A DNA stretch of 64,000 nt from positions 62,001 to 126,000 of the forward strand of contig JBBHKE010000190.1 of the NCBI GenBank assembly GCA_037447655.1. The letters run 5' to 3'. The DNA comes from Zygnema cylindricum. Lineage: Eukaryota > Streptophyta > Zygnematophyceae > Zygnematales > Zygnemataceae. How positions within the stretch are numbered: position 1 is the first letter of the stretch; every line of letters begins with the position of its first letter. Positions 25,687 through 37,673 of the stretch are shown piece after piece. The translations under genes and the position numbers were made by a program. A model generated the notes under the pieces. That model had not been told where the DNA came from and made no database searches. It worked only from the letters and a program-made list of their open reading frames with translations.

Positions 25687-26379
25687 TTAGGGAACGCGAC
25701 AAAGCGTCGCAAATCTGACACGGTAGTAACACTATTCATTTCGCAAATCTTAGGGAACGCGACAAATCGTAATTATTGGCTTATTTCGTCGTACATTGAT
25801 TAATTTTGTACTTTTTCGGTTACGGGCGGGCACGGTAGTCGCGAAAAATCAAGATTCGGTTAAATTTTTTTTTCGTAAACGACGGTCGGTTAACGGTTAA
25901 CAATTTTGGAGCGTGACAAAACTCGGTCGGGCGTCGGTTACTCAGATTTTGAAAAAAAAAACGGTCGGTTTCGGGTATGATTTTTTTTTACTTTTGCGAC
26001 CTCTGACCTTCTTTTTACTAATAGTTGATATATAGATGTGGTATATTGGTAAAGATATAATCGGGGTCGATTTCTGATAAATCGTAATGATTTACCGATA
26101 ATTATCGGGCCGATAATTATTGACGATAACTCCGTATTGTGGTACGGCAATGGATTGTGCAAAATTTTCAAAAAGCCTCCACCCTCCCGCGGTCGCGATA
26201 CCTACGTACTCAATTTGTAATTTATTTCTGTACTATTACTTCGTCCTTTTCGTATGGACCACCCTCCCAACCGATGATTATCGCGATTATGGTTGTTGCC
26301 TTGTTGGTTCACGACCGTTAAATCGGGACCCCTCGCCGTTCAATAACCGATAATTATCGTTATCGCCTTTAGCCCTTTA

Positions 26380-27004
26380 CAGAGGTCGCAAAAGTCAAAA
26401 AAAATCATACCCGAAACTGACCGTTTTTTTTTTCAAAATCTAAGTAACCGACGCCCGACCGAGTTTTGTCACGCTCCAAAATTGTTAACCGTTAAGCGAC
26501 CGTCGTTTACGAAAAAAAAAAAAACCGAATCTTGATTTTTCGCGACTAACCGTGCCCGCCCGTAACCGAAAAAGTACAAAATTAATCAATGTACGACGGA
26601 ATAAACCAATAATTACGATTTGTCGGGTTCCCTAAGATTTGCGAAATGAATAGTGTACTACCGTGTCAGATTTGCGACGCTTTGTCGCGTTGCCTAAGAT
26701 TTTCGAAATGAATAGCTTACTAGAGTACCGTGTCAAATTTGCGACGCTAATCATGATGCCACTTACTTCCACGAAACCAAAAATTACAAATAACAATAAT
26801 GTTGGAAAAAAAAAGTACAAAATGTTCATTTTTTTTTGGTTTTTTGTTTGACCGACCGTAACTGACCGTATTTTTTTTCCTGGTGAGTCAACCGACCGTA
26901 ACCGCCCGACCCCCAAAATTTGGCAACCGAATCCGTTCCGGATCCGGCGCGGGCGGTCGGTTAACGGTCGGTCACAGTTTCGGTTGACCGTTTGTGACCT
27001 CTGG
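26380..27004 (-). mobile_element. hAT-like non-autonomous element B, inverted relative to A
   Basis: The ends CAGAGGTCGCAAA and TGACCTCTG are flanked by GCCCTTTA (26372-26379 and 27005-27012), a perfect 8-bp target duplication. The sequence is the reverse complement of element A without the Harbinger insert and with fewer internal repeats. It is shorter (625 bp) and has no ORF of note. Together A and B form a large inverted repeat around 26006-26379. Confidence 0.75.
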
Positions 27005-27012
27005 CCCTTTAT

Positions 27013-29440
27013 CGTAACAAGTTTTCTCCCGGTACACAGTACTACAATACATTGCTGTACTAGTGTATTGTACTGTTTCAGCAAGTGTTTTGTATAATCC
27101 GATATCGATAACATCAGTTATGGAACGATGAGGGGACCTAATATGGGGTTTTCACAATCCAGTCTGTGAAAAAAACAGTAGGGGTGTACAATTATACCGT
27201 ATATTTACAACGATAAATCTATCATACAGTTATCGTTATAATTGTCTCCGCTATAAATAAATAGTTATTTTTTGGATAAATATTTGTAATTTATCGCTAT
27301 AATTTCTTGGACAATATATAAAAACAACATATCAATTATCAATAGGTCAAAAAAATGAACATATTAGCTACATAACACTAGTTTCAACGACATAAAACTG
27401 CTTTGATATGAAACGTTTTCCTTGAGCTTTACTAAGCATTATTTTTTACTCCACACACTTTCAAATTTTGACAGTTATTATTTTAAAATTCTCCATCAAT
27501 TTGTAGAACATGGTAAATCTGACAATCGAGAAGCACCACTAACACGTAGGCAAGTGTTTATCCATATTCTTTCATGGTTATCGACTTGCGCCCAACGAAC
27601 ACCCTAACGCCATCTCTTAGCAAACAAGTTAGGCTTTAATATCACCTATCATCAATTTGAAGTTTGTAATGGGTTATCCTCTTATTTAAGTCCACATGTT
27701 GTATACAATTAATAAGGGCTTATTACAACTTTAACAATCGTTATTGTCTCCTCGTTCATTTTGCAGTTCGAGGCTCGTGACCTGGTTCCCACCAATTTTC
27801 TCCCTTACCATGGTCATGTTATCGACAAGTTAGTCGCCAAGTTTAAGAACCTACAAGAGGTCATCCCTATGGAAAAACAGAAGGTCCACTTCAGTCTTGC
27901 TCAAAGACGGGGTTGAAGCGTAACTTGGTGCCACACCAATTTGGGCCTTGCTCTGGTTTTGTTATCCGCAAGTTTCATCTACGTTTCGCGTACACCTTTT
28001 TCCTGCCACACATTTCACTAGACAAGCCCCATTATATTTGTGGAAAAACTTCATATTAGCAAGGTTTTTGTTTTTTTAACTATTTGCACAAGGGTACCAA
28101 AAACCAACGCATGAAATGGTTTAAGATACAATCATTGTCGTAAAAAACAAAGCAAGTTACAAATTCAAACGTAAAATATTGGATGTACCGTTGCAAACTT
28201 CTCCAATTATGGGTATAGATGGCTTCCGCATGGACTATGTGGTCTTTCACCCAGGGAAAATGACATTGGTTGACGTAATCCACGTGAACATTTAATATCA
28301 TTTATTTCCTTGCTCATAAAATTGCGTATCCGTGTCGCAACCAAGGAAACAAAGACCTATAAATAGTACGACTACGGGCACTATAACCCAACCTATCGCG
28401 CCACACGATTTGCTTTTATATTTAGCACGTTTTTCACTTACGTAAAATCATTGACAAATTTAGACCCCAATCACATTTTTTATTTTGATGGTTTCGGCAT
28501 CGCGCTTTTGGATTTTGTTTTCTTTATTATGGATTAGCGGTGTAAAAAAAAAAGAATGATATCCAAAATTTAATACCCGGTTGCTTCAGTAAAGGTATAA
28601 GAAAGTTTAAAGATGTTATTTTAAAAAAGACATTAAATATTATTTATAAGTTATGTTTGTACTTGGGACGTAAATAAAGTTGTTGTAAGCTTAATGATGT
28701 ATGAAATTAGTACATGTAAGTTTTCAACAAATATTTAGTGAAGCGGAAACTCATAAAATTAAAAATGGAATTCCTACTAGTTAATTTTATTTTACTCTTG
28801 TTAGAAAGAAATGATATTAATATTACTTTTGGCTGTTTTTTTTTTGCATGGTATTTTTCTCTTGTGATCTTACTGAAAATCATAATAATTACTATGCACA
28901 AACAAACTATATGACGAGATGTACATACAAGATGTCACTGTATGACAAGATGTAATGATGACGCAATTTGTACTATAGTTTTCATATTTTTTTTTTGAAA
29001 AAAGAAAGAAAGAGAGAAGAAAGATTTCCTCGCTGCTGACTCTGTTTTGGACGACAAAGAAAAGAAAAAACCCTTACTTTAACGCATGGGAATACACCCT
29101 CACTTTTGGTTTTCCAATTGCAGCCTTTAATGGTAGTGAACAAATTTCCATTTCAATCAAGTTTTGTACTTAATGGTTTAACCATCGCGGTTTTCATATT
29201 AAAATCTTCTTCCAACAAAGTGATATTAAACATTACATCGCGAATCGTTGTTAGCGTTAATCACGCTAATTTGGCGCCCCTAAATTTTTACCCAAATTCT
29301 TAAATAGAGTGATTAAAAAAACCCTAAAAAACAAATTAGAGTGACTGATTTCCTTGAAAATCCCATAATTCCCAGTTAGCGTTAATCACACTAGTTGTTC
29401 TTTAACACTAAATGTTTGTTAACGCTAATAGCGATTCGCG
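27013..29440. other. Intergenic; one exon-like stretch, otherwise nothing recognised
   Basis: The stretch is AT-rich. At about 27767 a good acceptor (CATTTTGCAG) precedes some 50 codons of coherent-looking sequence (FEARDLVPTNFLPYHGHVIDK...) ending in TGA at about 27916. I do not recognise it and see no partner exon. Near 29230-29440 are repeated GTTAGCGTTAATCACACTA motifs ending in GCGGTGTAGTG, also found in other intergenic parts of the window. Confidence 0.35.
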
Positions 29441-30223
29441 GTGTAGTGTATCGAGGAGGGTGTTCATTTTCAGTATTATATCGTATCCAATGCCGAAGCT
29501 TGTTATAAAAATCGGCTGACTCAGCTGTACCTTGGTAAAAATGTCGCTATCAAGATAGTCACCCGGACATAAAGTCCGTACAACTTTTGCGGTACGCTTC
29601 GCAATTTGCCCGTTAGAAATAAGATTTGTAACGCACGGCAGAATAACGATCGGACGGTCAGGAGCGTCTCCAAGCACCAGGTCGTCCAGGAATTCTAGTG
29701 TTTTGCCGTACAGTGGCGTATGTAGCGTATCGCGTAGTTTACAATTTACATTTACCGCTGATAATTATTTTCTCCGCACGTGTAAATTTGATCGTAGATA
29801 CGGAATTTTTCCAGGCCTGTGGTTGGTCCTCGCGACCATGCAATCCCGGGCGTCGTGCATCGCAAGCTGGATGTCGTACGACTGGTTTGTTTCCGTCGCA
29901 GGCGTCGCAACGTGGTTTTCCAGTTTCTGATGACTGATAACAAACACACTGTGGCAACATCAAAGAGAGGAGGTCTGAGATTTGCTCGTTTGAGACACGT
30001 GTCGGCCTCAGAATACTCGAGACGAGAAAACCCTTGTTGACATGCCATGTGTACAGACACTATTTGTCTACGGAGAAGCAGGTGCACTAATGGCTGCGGG
30101 ATTCTTATGATCCGTTAGTAGACGGAATAGGACAAATCCAGGAGAGAAGTGTACCAGTTTATTTAATTAATTAAAGAGATTTCTAGGGTTTTCTTGTGAG
30201 AAATACGGGGGGTGGGGACAGCC
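29441..30223. promoter_or_regulatory. Upstream region of the LysM-lysozyme gene
   Basis: Several overlapping ORFs occur on both strands at 29408-30087, but none resembles a known protein and their overlap suggests chance in a GC-richer promoter or 5' UTR. No TATA box can be assigned with confidence. Confidence 0.3.
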
Positions 30224-32824
30224 ATGGCTAGCTCCATCTGCCCTAAAGAAATTCTGGTAGAGGAGGGTGACACGCTCTGGACTTTAGGGCAAAAGCTGAA
30301 CGTTGATTGGTTAGAGCTTCAGGCTTGTAATGGTTTAAAAGATGACCTAATCTTCACTGGTGAGGTGCTGAAAGTTCCACAGATATCACGTGTTGCCACC
30401 TCCAAGCCGCACGTGCCAAGAACAACGCCTGCACTTTCCGTATCCAAAGCGCCGAAGCCAAAGAAGACAAAACCTATAGTGGTACAACCAGGAGATACAG
30501 CATGGGATATTGCGATAAAGTTTGGTTTAACCCTAGAAGAGTTGGAAGCCGTGAATGATTCCATCCCAGACCTAATTTATCCCGGAGACATCCTTTATTT
30601 GCCCGAAGATGCAGTGAAACGGCATCGAGCCTTCTCGTCACTCAAAGCTGTGAAGGCTAAGATAAAGGGCGTGTCTCCCAATGCACATTTCTTTGATGTG
30701 TTTCCTCCCGAGAAAAGTGAGTGAGCATCTTCGTTACAAATGTAATTTTGAATTAAAGATAACATTCTTCAAATAGCTGAATCTGTAAGCTAACATTCTG
30801 CATGTTTTCACTGAGAAATCTGATTTTCGTTCCTGTGCGTGACCTAGAGTTGTTCGAGGAAATTTGTCAAACTCGACTGCATAAATGTGTGTTGTTAAAT
30901 TGCTGCATTGCGTGATAGGTTGCCGTTTATTTCTGTCCATGATATGTTCACGAAAAGCAGTGATTTTAACTATGTGAGTTTTTTTTTGCAGATTTGGATG
31001 ATTATCGTGACAAGCATCGCGGTCTCCTTGACGCTATGCGTTTGGTTGAGACGAGCTTTATAATGCCAGCTCCTGTCGGGGATGATGGGTTAAGCATAGG
31101 GCCATTGCAAATTAGGTGAATTTCCTGGAATATGCCTCTTTTTTTTTGAATCTTGGCTCTGTGAGCTTGGCGTGTTATGAATTTATCCTAGTTCTTGCTT
31201 TTTGATTCCTGACTGGAAATGCTGTGGATGGCGGTTCTAGGATACCAGGCATGTTCTTGTTTTTGGCGAACGTTGGAAGGTTCTATCAATGTCGTTTTAA
31301 TGCCGGCTGTGGTATGGAGAATGTAATCATGTTTCATTGCGGATGTTGATATTCATTTGAAGTCAGAAATGCTCAATTAATGCAGGTTCGGCTTTTTGTG
31401 TTTTCCTGTTTAACCCCATTGAGAAATCTTTGCTTTCTTGGAGCGTTCTGTAGTCACGACTATCACACAGATGCCTGGTGGCTGGCGAACACTCCAGCCA
31501 TGTATGAGGATTGCGAGGATGTTGAATATTCGGAACGTACTGTCATCAATTACTGGCTCCGTTACTGTCCTTGGGCATTGGAGTTTGATGACTTGGAGAC
31601 TTTAGCGCGTATCCACAATGGAGGACCACGCTTTTGGCGGCACATAAAGACTGCTCGTTATTGGTAAGCTATATGCATTACACGTGGGCAAGTTTCCCGT
31701 CATACCCATGGGTTCGTCCGCTTAGATGATGTTTATGCATATTATCTGCAGTCACAAGAGAAAGCAAGGCATGGAGATCATTGCTAGGAAACCATCTCTT
31801 CCCATTGTGCTCCTATCGGTCGTCAATCTTGTCAATCGATTGCATATTTCTAACTCCCTCAAAGTTTTTGTCTGCGTTTCTTTTTTTTTTAATATTGCAC
31901 TTCTCTTGTCAATTAATAGCAATTTACACAGTTTGCCTTGCAGGTCACTTGTATAGTATTGTCTTGATGCCAATTTATCTTTTCCTTGCTGATGTTTGTG
32001 TGTATCGTATCGCCAGGAATCACATTTCATTGCTTTTATTAATCATGACTGAAGTGAGTTGATGAACGAGCATGCAACGAGGATTCTCAGAATGCTCACA
32101 ACATCTAGCGAAGGATGGTAGATTTTCGCTTGCCTCAGCAATACTTCCAACACAAATTACTTTATATGGACATTTACTGTTCTAACGAATGGACTCGTGA
32201 CAGCCACACGGAGGATGTTCTTGCTATGTCAATGAGTTTAATCGTTAACCTTGTAGAGGACATGTATACTGCAATGTGGTAAACGAGTATGAAAATACCA
32301 GGGGAAAGATCTGCAATGCGTATTCATATTTGAGTCTGGTTGATGGGCTTATGGGCGAATGGGCTCAAAGGAATTTTTTTTCCTTTTCTCTCACTTTAAT
32401 GGTGGGTTGCCTTATCGTACTATTCCGCGGATTGCTACTAGCGTTAGCAACACTAATTCGGTGGCGGTCCTTTTTTTTTGGCCACTTGGCATAAAATAAC
32501 ATAACTAATATTAATTGTTTGTTCTTTATATATATTTTTAAGCTAGTAGAGATTCACTGTGTAGCTTACACATGTTGTTTTGTGGTGCTCAGGAAGAAAG
32601 TGAGGAGCGCTATGAGGCAGTTTGGGTACTACAAGGGCATTCCAGAATTGAACCCGAATTTGTCGACAAACCGGCTTTCGTCCAATGGAATGTTCCCCAT
32701 ACTGCAGAAACACTTGACTTTAAGCCTCCCGTGGGTCGATCCTCAAGGTTGGAACTACGATGCCATTGATTATAACGCACTTCTGGAGTCGCTCGAGTCG
32801 CAGCCTTTACGCAAGAGAAGGTGA
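30224..32824 (+). CDS. LysM - invertebrate-type lysozyme (destabilase)-like fusion protein, four exons
   Basis: Exons 30224-30716, 30992-31115, 31454-31663 and 32593-32824 join in phase with GT-AG introns into 352 residues. The start ATG has a strong context (ACAGCCATGG). Two LysM domains (residues about 8-52 and 84-127, both with GDT-W cores) are joined by a Lys/Pro-rich linker and would bind N-acetylglucosamine polymers. Residues about 172-280 match destabilase-type lysozymes: VET (E184), DDG-LS-GPLQI (D195/D196), YHTDAWW, a YxxRY-type helix and ARIHNGGP. Glu and the Asp before GLS are the catalytic pair in that family. Most of the family's conserved cysteines are missing and there is no signal peptide. 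The last about 65 residues are unassigned. The stop overlaps a donor-like AG|GTGAGA, so a further exon is possible. Peptidoglycan or chitin breakdown is inferred. Confidence 0.85.
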
Positions 32825-35800
32825 GACCAGAGTCTTCGGGGTACTATTCGGGTTAATAGCGAAGGAAAGTCTTCCACTGTTATTTTTTTTTGCTGAAACT
32901 TGGGCAGGCAAAGAGAATACTTTAGTCTAAAGAATGTAATGAAGTGGAGCAAGTTAGTTTCCTGTTATTTAGGGTTTTATATGTCGGGCATTTCCCTGCT
33001 GTACAAGGAGAGACTGCTGATGTGTTTAAATACGCGTGATTGCTCTCGAGTTGCGGATGGGAATACAAATCGTAGGGGTTTTTAGGGTTTTCCTCCTCCC
33101 AAACTAGGGGACAGGGCATAGGTTGTTAAAGGTGACAGACAAATACTGCACTTTGTAAAGATCCAGGGCAGAAAAGTTGAAGGAAAACCGAACTTTCATC
33201 TGGCTTCTGTTGTTTTTTATTTTCGGCAAGAAATATCTCTGTATGGTTGCTCAGTTAGAGCCGGTGATTGGTGGACCCGGTTTGGGATGGACGGCTAGGA
33301 TCGTCACAGGCTAGACTATCTATTTTGGGCCCACATCACTTTTGTTCATTTTCCCAGTATTGTTTTCCCGGTATTGGGCCTTTGTCAAATCTGTGAATGA
33401 TTGGTATTTGGTTGGCTCTGAAATAGGTGTATATCTTTGACTAATTTTTCAGTATTTGTGTTTCAATTTTGTTCATTTGTTGTATTATTGTTGTTGTCAA
33501 CTACAAATTGATAGGCGGTGGTCTCGTTAGAGAGTCGTTGCTTTTTCATGCAAATGAGAAAAAAAATTGCAGGAAATTTTCGAAAAGTTTTTTTTTTTGA
33601 TGTGGCGTTGTATTGCTAGAGGGAACCATTATTGCACTGGATACTGGAATGTTGGAGTTGTTGATGTTCTATCGGTTTTTTTTTCCTTGGTTCTGATTTT
33701 GTTGTTGTTGTTGTTTTCTTATTGAGTTGTTTGTTTTTTGTGTCCTGCACTACACCGTGAATCGATGTTAGGGTCATTAACATCAAATGGTGACGGCTTT
33801 TTTTGCCCTCTGTTTTTATATCACAAAATAGCGTTAATACCATTGCTGGTTTTCTTTCTGAATGCTAAATGTTTAACCGGTTGAAACCTGTTTAACCGGT
33901 TAAAAACAGCCACGTCCCTCGTAGCTGAATTAGAATAATTAACACTAATACAAACCCAACGTGAAGTTTCCATTTACTCTGAGAAAGGTTATGGTGCAAA
34001 CCTCGTGATGTTGTTACCGTTAATGTCGATTTTTGACACTCGGATCCACTTTTTTCTGTGCACGTTAGATATTAAATGTGACGGTTACTACAGCTAATAG
34101 GGTTGCGAGAAAAGGTAATATTATTTTCTTCTTTTTCTTTTCTTCTTCCTTAAACGGAAGTCAGAAACTTGCTTTTGAGGTGCATGTGCATTATTCCTTC
34201 CCCCCGTTCCAGACTATTTCTTGTGTCATCGCAGCCTAACTATAAAACCCTGCCCCTCGTCAGTAGAGTGGTGAATTATTATATTAGTAATTATTATATT
34301 AGCTTAACACTCGATTAAAGTTAAAGATACAGTATTATGTTTCACAATGTGGCTCATCGACCCCCACTAAGTTAAATATCGTTGTTAATTCGAATTACTG
34401 TTTTTCAGTTTCAAAAGATTGGATCTATTAAAAGTGATTAACCCTATTAGTGATAGGAAGTGTGTTTCTTGTTTTCATTAGTTGCTCGTCTATTATTGAG
34501 TTGCTTGACTTCTTCACAGGGTTGTTTTACAGGTGTCTCACGAAAAAAAAACAGCTAAAGAATAAAACAGAAAAACCAAAATCAAACCAAATTTTTTAGT
34601 ACAAAATTCTTTAAACTAATGAAGGGAATATAACCCCCTCCAGTGCGAATATGAACGTAATAGAATCATTTTGTGAAAATTGTCCCCATCTTTGAATGGG
34701 AGTCTACGTGGCACACTGTATTAGTTGTTTCATGTTTTTTTGTTGTTTCTGAAATGGGGTGCACAGATTTGTTTGCTTTTCCAAGTCCATTTTTATTGTC
34801 AGTGAAGATTTAGTTACTATTCACAGTTATCGCTATTCGAAAGAGTGTATTATTGTCGTTAACACTTTGTTAGAATTAGGTACACTAAACCGTTTTGAGC
34901 AACGTGGCTCATTTTGGGGCATTTAACAGTGCTATTAACACCACTATGTATGGTTTGAGCTCAACATAACACTCCTTCAACGGGAGTTAGAAACTCTTTC
35001 TTCGGTTTGGACTCCTACATCCGCCCTCACTTGACTTCGTGTAATTGTGCGACTGTTTCCTCGAGCACAAGAACGTGATTTGCGATGTTGTCCCTTGTCT
35101 TACTTTCCATATATGACCACTTGTAGGGCCATCTCTCCCTATTCCCCTACGGGGTCTTCCACTTTCTTAATGGTGGCAAAATGATTGAAGAAATGATATC
35201 GAGCTTTGTTACAAACACGCAGTAGTAAACCGTTACAGTACATAGGAATAATGGAAAGGAAAAGACAAAACGAAATTGGACTAACTCACCCATATTCACA
35301 CAAACAATTTGGGCGCATGATGCAATTTATGGTGCTATTACGTCCGTTGTTTTAGAGGCAGGGCTCTCTACCTCCAGCATGAGCTCACATTTTATCCCAT
35401 GGGGTTGTCAATCCTACATAACTCGATAGTTCTCATCATAGAACAACTACAAGAGCATACAACGGCAGCATAGTTCACAATATAATAGATTAATAAGTCC
35501 ATGTCCCATAGTCGCACGCCCAGCGTTCGCCTTGAGTTGTCCCAAGTTTGGACTTTTGAGACATCGTTGTGGTGAATCCCACCTTTTGGATAGTATTGGG
35601 GATACATAGGAGTGACGACATAGGACACAGCTATCGGCGAAGTTCAATTTTGGGTGTTTTTTTAGGCAAAGTTAGTCAGGAGATGCTTTCGATGCTGTGA
35701 TGGGGGTCGCGATACTTGGTTGTTTGGACTTTGGACCATATGGTTAATGCGTCAAATCAACTGGGTTCGATACATATCGTTCCCCTAGAAAGTGTGGGTA

Positions 35801-37673
35801 CTGTACGAATGAGGTCAACGTAGTCTTATGTCCTATAGGCGTACATCCCATGCCTGTCTCGAATAATCTCACTTTTTGGACTTTTAAGAAATTGTTGTGG
35901 TGGACGCTGCCTTTTCGATAGTAGTGAGGGCACAAAGGAGTCGCAACAAAGGATACGGCCCTGGGCGAGGAGCGATTTTGGGCTTTTTTTTGGGTAACGT
36001 GAGCAAGGAGATGCTTTAGATGCTATTATGGTAGTCGAGATACTTTGCTCGTCTGGACGTTGGACCATATGGTTAATGTGCGAAAACAATGGAAACACTA
36101 TATAATGCTACCCTTAAAGAGTATGCACATTATATGAGCATTTCACGCATAGTAAGCGACTGTAGGGAAAACAATGCGTCGTTTCCATTTGTTTTTACAC
36201 ATTAAACCTATGCTTGGACTAGTTCCGCATTACTTGAGGTCGAGACTCTTTTGAGTAGAGACCAGGGAGATCTACTCAAAATCTTTTATCATGGGAGTTT
36301 GTCTTTCGTGGCTTTGCATGTATATTATAACAAAGTTATTTAACCGTTCCATGGTTAACCATGTGCGTACATGGAAAGAAACGAAAAGTAAAACCATGTT
36401 GCGCCGGCTTCCATCACGCCCATCCATTGTTGTAGTAGTGGATCATCAACTTTTCCAAACGTCCCCAATGGGGACCGCTATGTTATGGAGTAGCTTAGGA
36501 AGTTGTATCCCGTTTGGGGGAACATCGTTTGCTTCAGATTGTCTGGTTCAAGCAGTTACGGGTCTGATAAGAGTTTGGTGGTTTTGTCTTTGTTTTGTTT
36601 CTCTCGTGTTGCAACTGCTACACCGTATATCACCATTAGTGTTCATAATTTTTTCGCCACTTCAATCCTCTTTTCTCTGTACAAACTTGTCCGACTTTCA
36701 CATGGAGACCACCAATCGGAAGGTGGGAATCTTGGCTTTCACTAAACTTGACTGTGTTACAAACATTGTCGAGAAACATCTTTCGTAGGAATCTAAAAGG
36801 TGATAATATGCTTTATAAAATCCGAGATATGGAAAACCATCTGAGAATTTGAATTAAAAATCTGAATGCATCATGACCACTATTTCAGGAGTGCGATAAA
36901 AAAAAAAGAGGCAAAAAAATCCAATCCATCAATTTTGGTTTTTCTGCCCTCTTGCATCGGAGCAACTTCTTTCCTGTATTCGCATTTCTGTCCACAGTTC
37001 ATAAGTGCCAAAACAATAGAAAACATTATATGTGGTGAACTCCTACTATAAGCTCATTATACTAAAAAAAACCATTTATAATATATATATACAATACACC
37101 TGTGGAGTACGAGGTTAACACACACAAGCCTTTTGAGGTGATTTTGAAAAATTGAACAATCGTTCACTTGTCACGTTCCATCACCTCAACACCGAGAAAT
37201 AACTTCTACTCTCATGCATTTTTTTGATTGGTCAGTTAAAAAAAAAGCTCATTTTCATTATAGACTTCCAAGCCGAAGGGAGTAAAAGTATTCCCCAAAG
37301 ACCACTATGTACGGAACATTCCAAAAAGTACAACATACTTCGAAGAAGTTAAATACTAGAAGATGGTCTCAAAGGGGTATAACGGAATTGACCAGATAGT
37401 AATAATGAAGGTGGACAAATGTCCACACATGACTGGCAGGTTCTCAGCCAATCCCAGTTAAACAAAATACATTGAGATTACTTTCCTAAACCATTTTGCT
37501 CAACCTGTTTTAATGAGGTGTTGCATATACCGATGACCTTTTAACTCAGTCCAAAAACCTAATATAAAGTCCCCGACTGGATAATGTTGAAAAACCATAC
37601 AACAGAGAGACATTCCTAAGCTGACCCTTACATGTATATTTTGCTCACTGACGCAGTTTATCCAAATCTAGCT
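32825..37673. other. Intergenic; repeats but no gene recognised
   Basis: About 4.8 kb without a supportable gene. Short ORFs at 36291-36788 and elsewhere lack recognisable motifs. Positions 33755-34950 carry dispersed CACTACACCG, GCGTTAA and ACGTGGCTCAT motifs seen elsewhere in the window. Positions 35480-36140 are two tandem copies of a roughly 330-bp unit. Confidence 0.5.
35480..36140. repeat. Tandem repeat, two copies of a roughly 330-bp unit
   Basis: GGAGATGCTTTCGATGCT at about 35677 recurs as GGAGATGCTTTAGATGCT at about 36007. GGACCATATGGTTAATG recurs about 328 bp apart, as does TTGTTGTGGTGGA/GAATCCC. The copies are diverged by perhaps a quarter and hold no ORF that I recognise. Confidence 0.75.

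Larger units (their letters stand above)
24530..26005 (+). mobile_element. hAT-like non-autonomous element A, interrupted
   Basis: The ends are TAGAGGTCGCAAA and TTTTGCGACCTCTG, imperfect inverted repeats of the CAGAG/TAGAG hAT type. They are flanked by the 8-bp direct repeat ACCTTCTT (24522-24529 and 26006-26013), the duplication length typical of hAT. The subterminal 150-200 bp on both sides are dense in CGGTCGGTTA-type repeats. Inside are several copies of a roughly 62-bp repeat with GGGAACGCGACAAAGCGTCG. No transposase is encoded. A second element sits at 24966-25686 within it. Confidence 0.75.

Noticed and set aside
29698-30087. Five overlapping ORFs on both strands just upstream of the LysM gene
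   Set aside because: Mutual overlap on both strands in GC-richer sequence suggests chance; none resembles a known protein.
36291-36788. 165-codon ORF on the plus strand
   Set aside because: Hydrophobic mixed composition, start codon not ATG, no motif, and no codon or splice context to support it.
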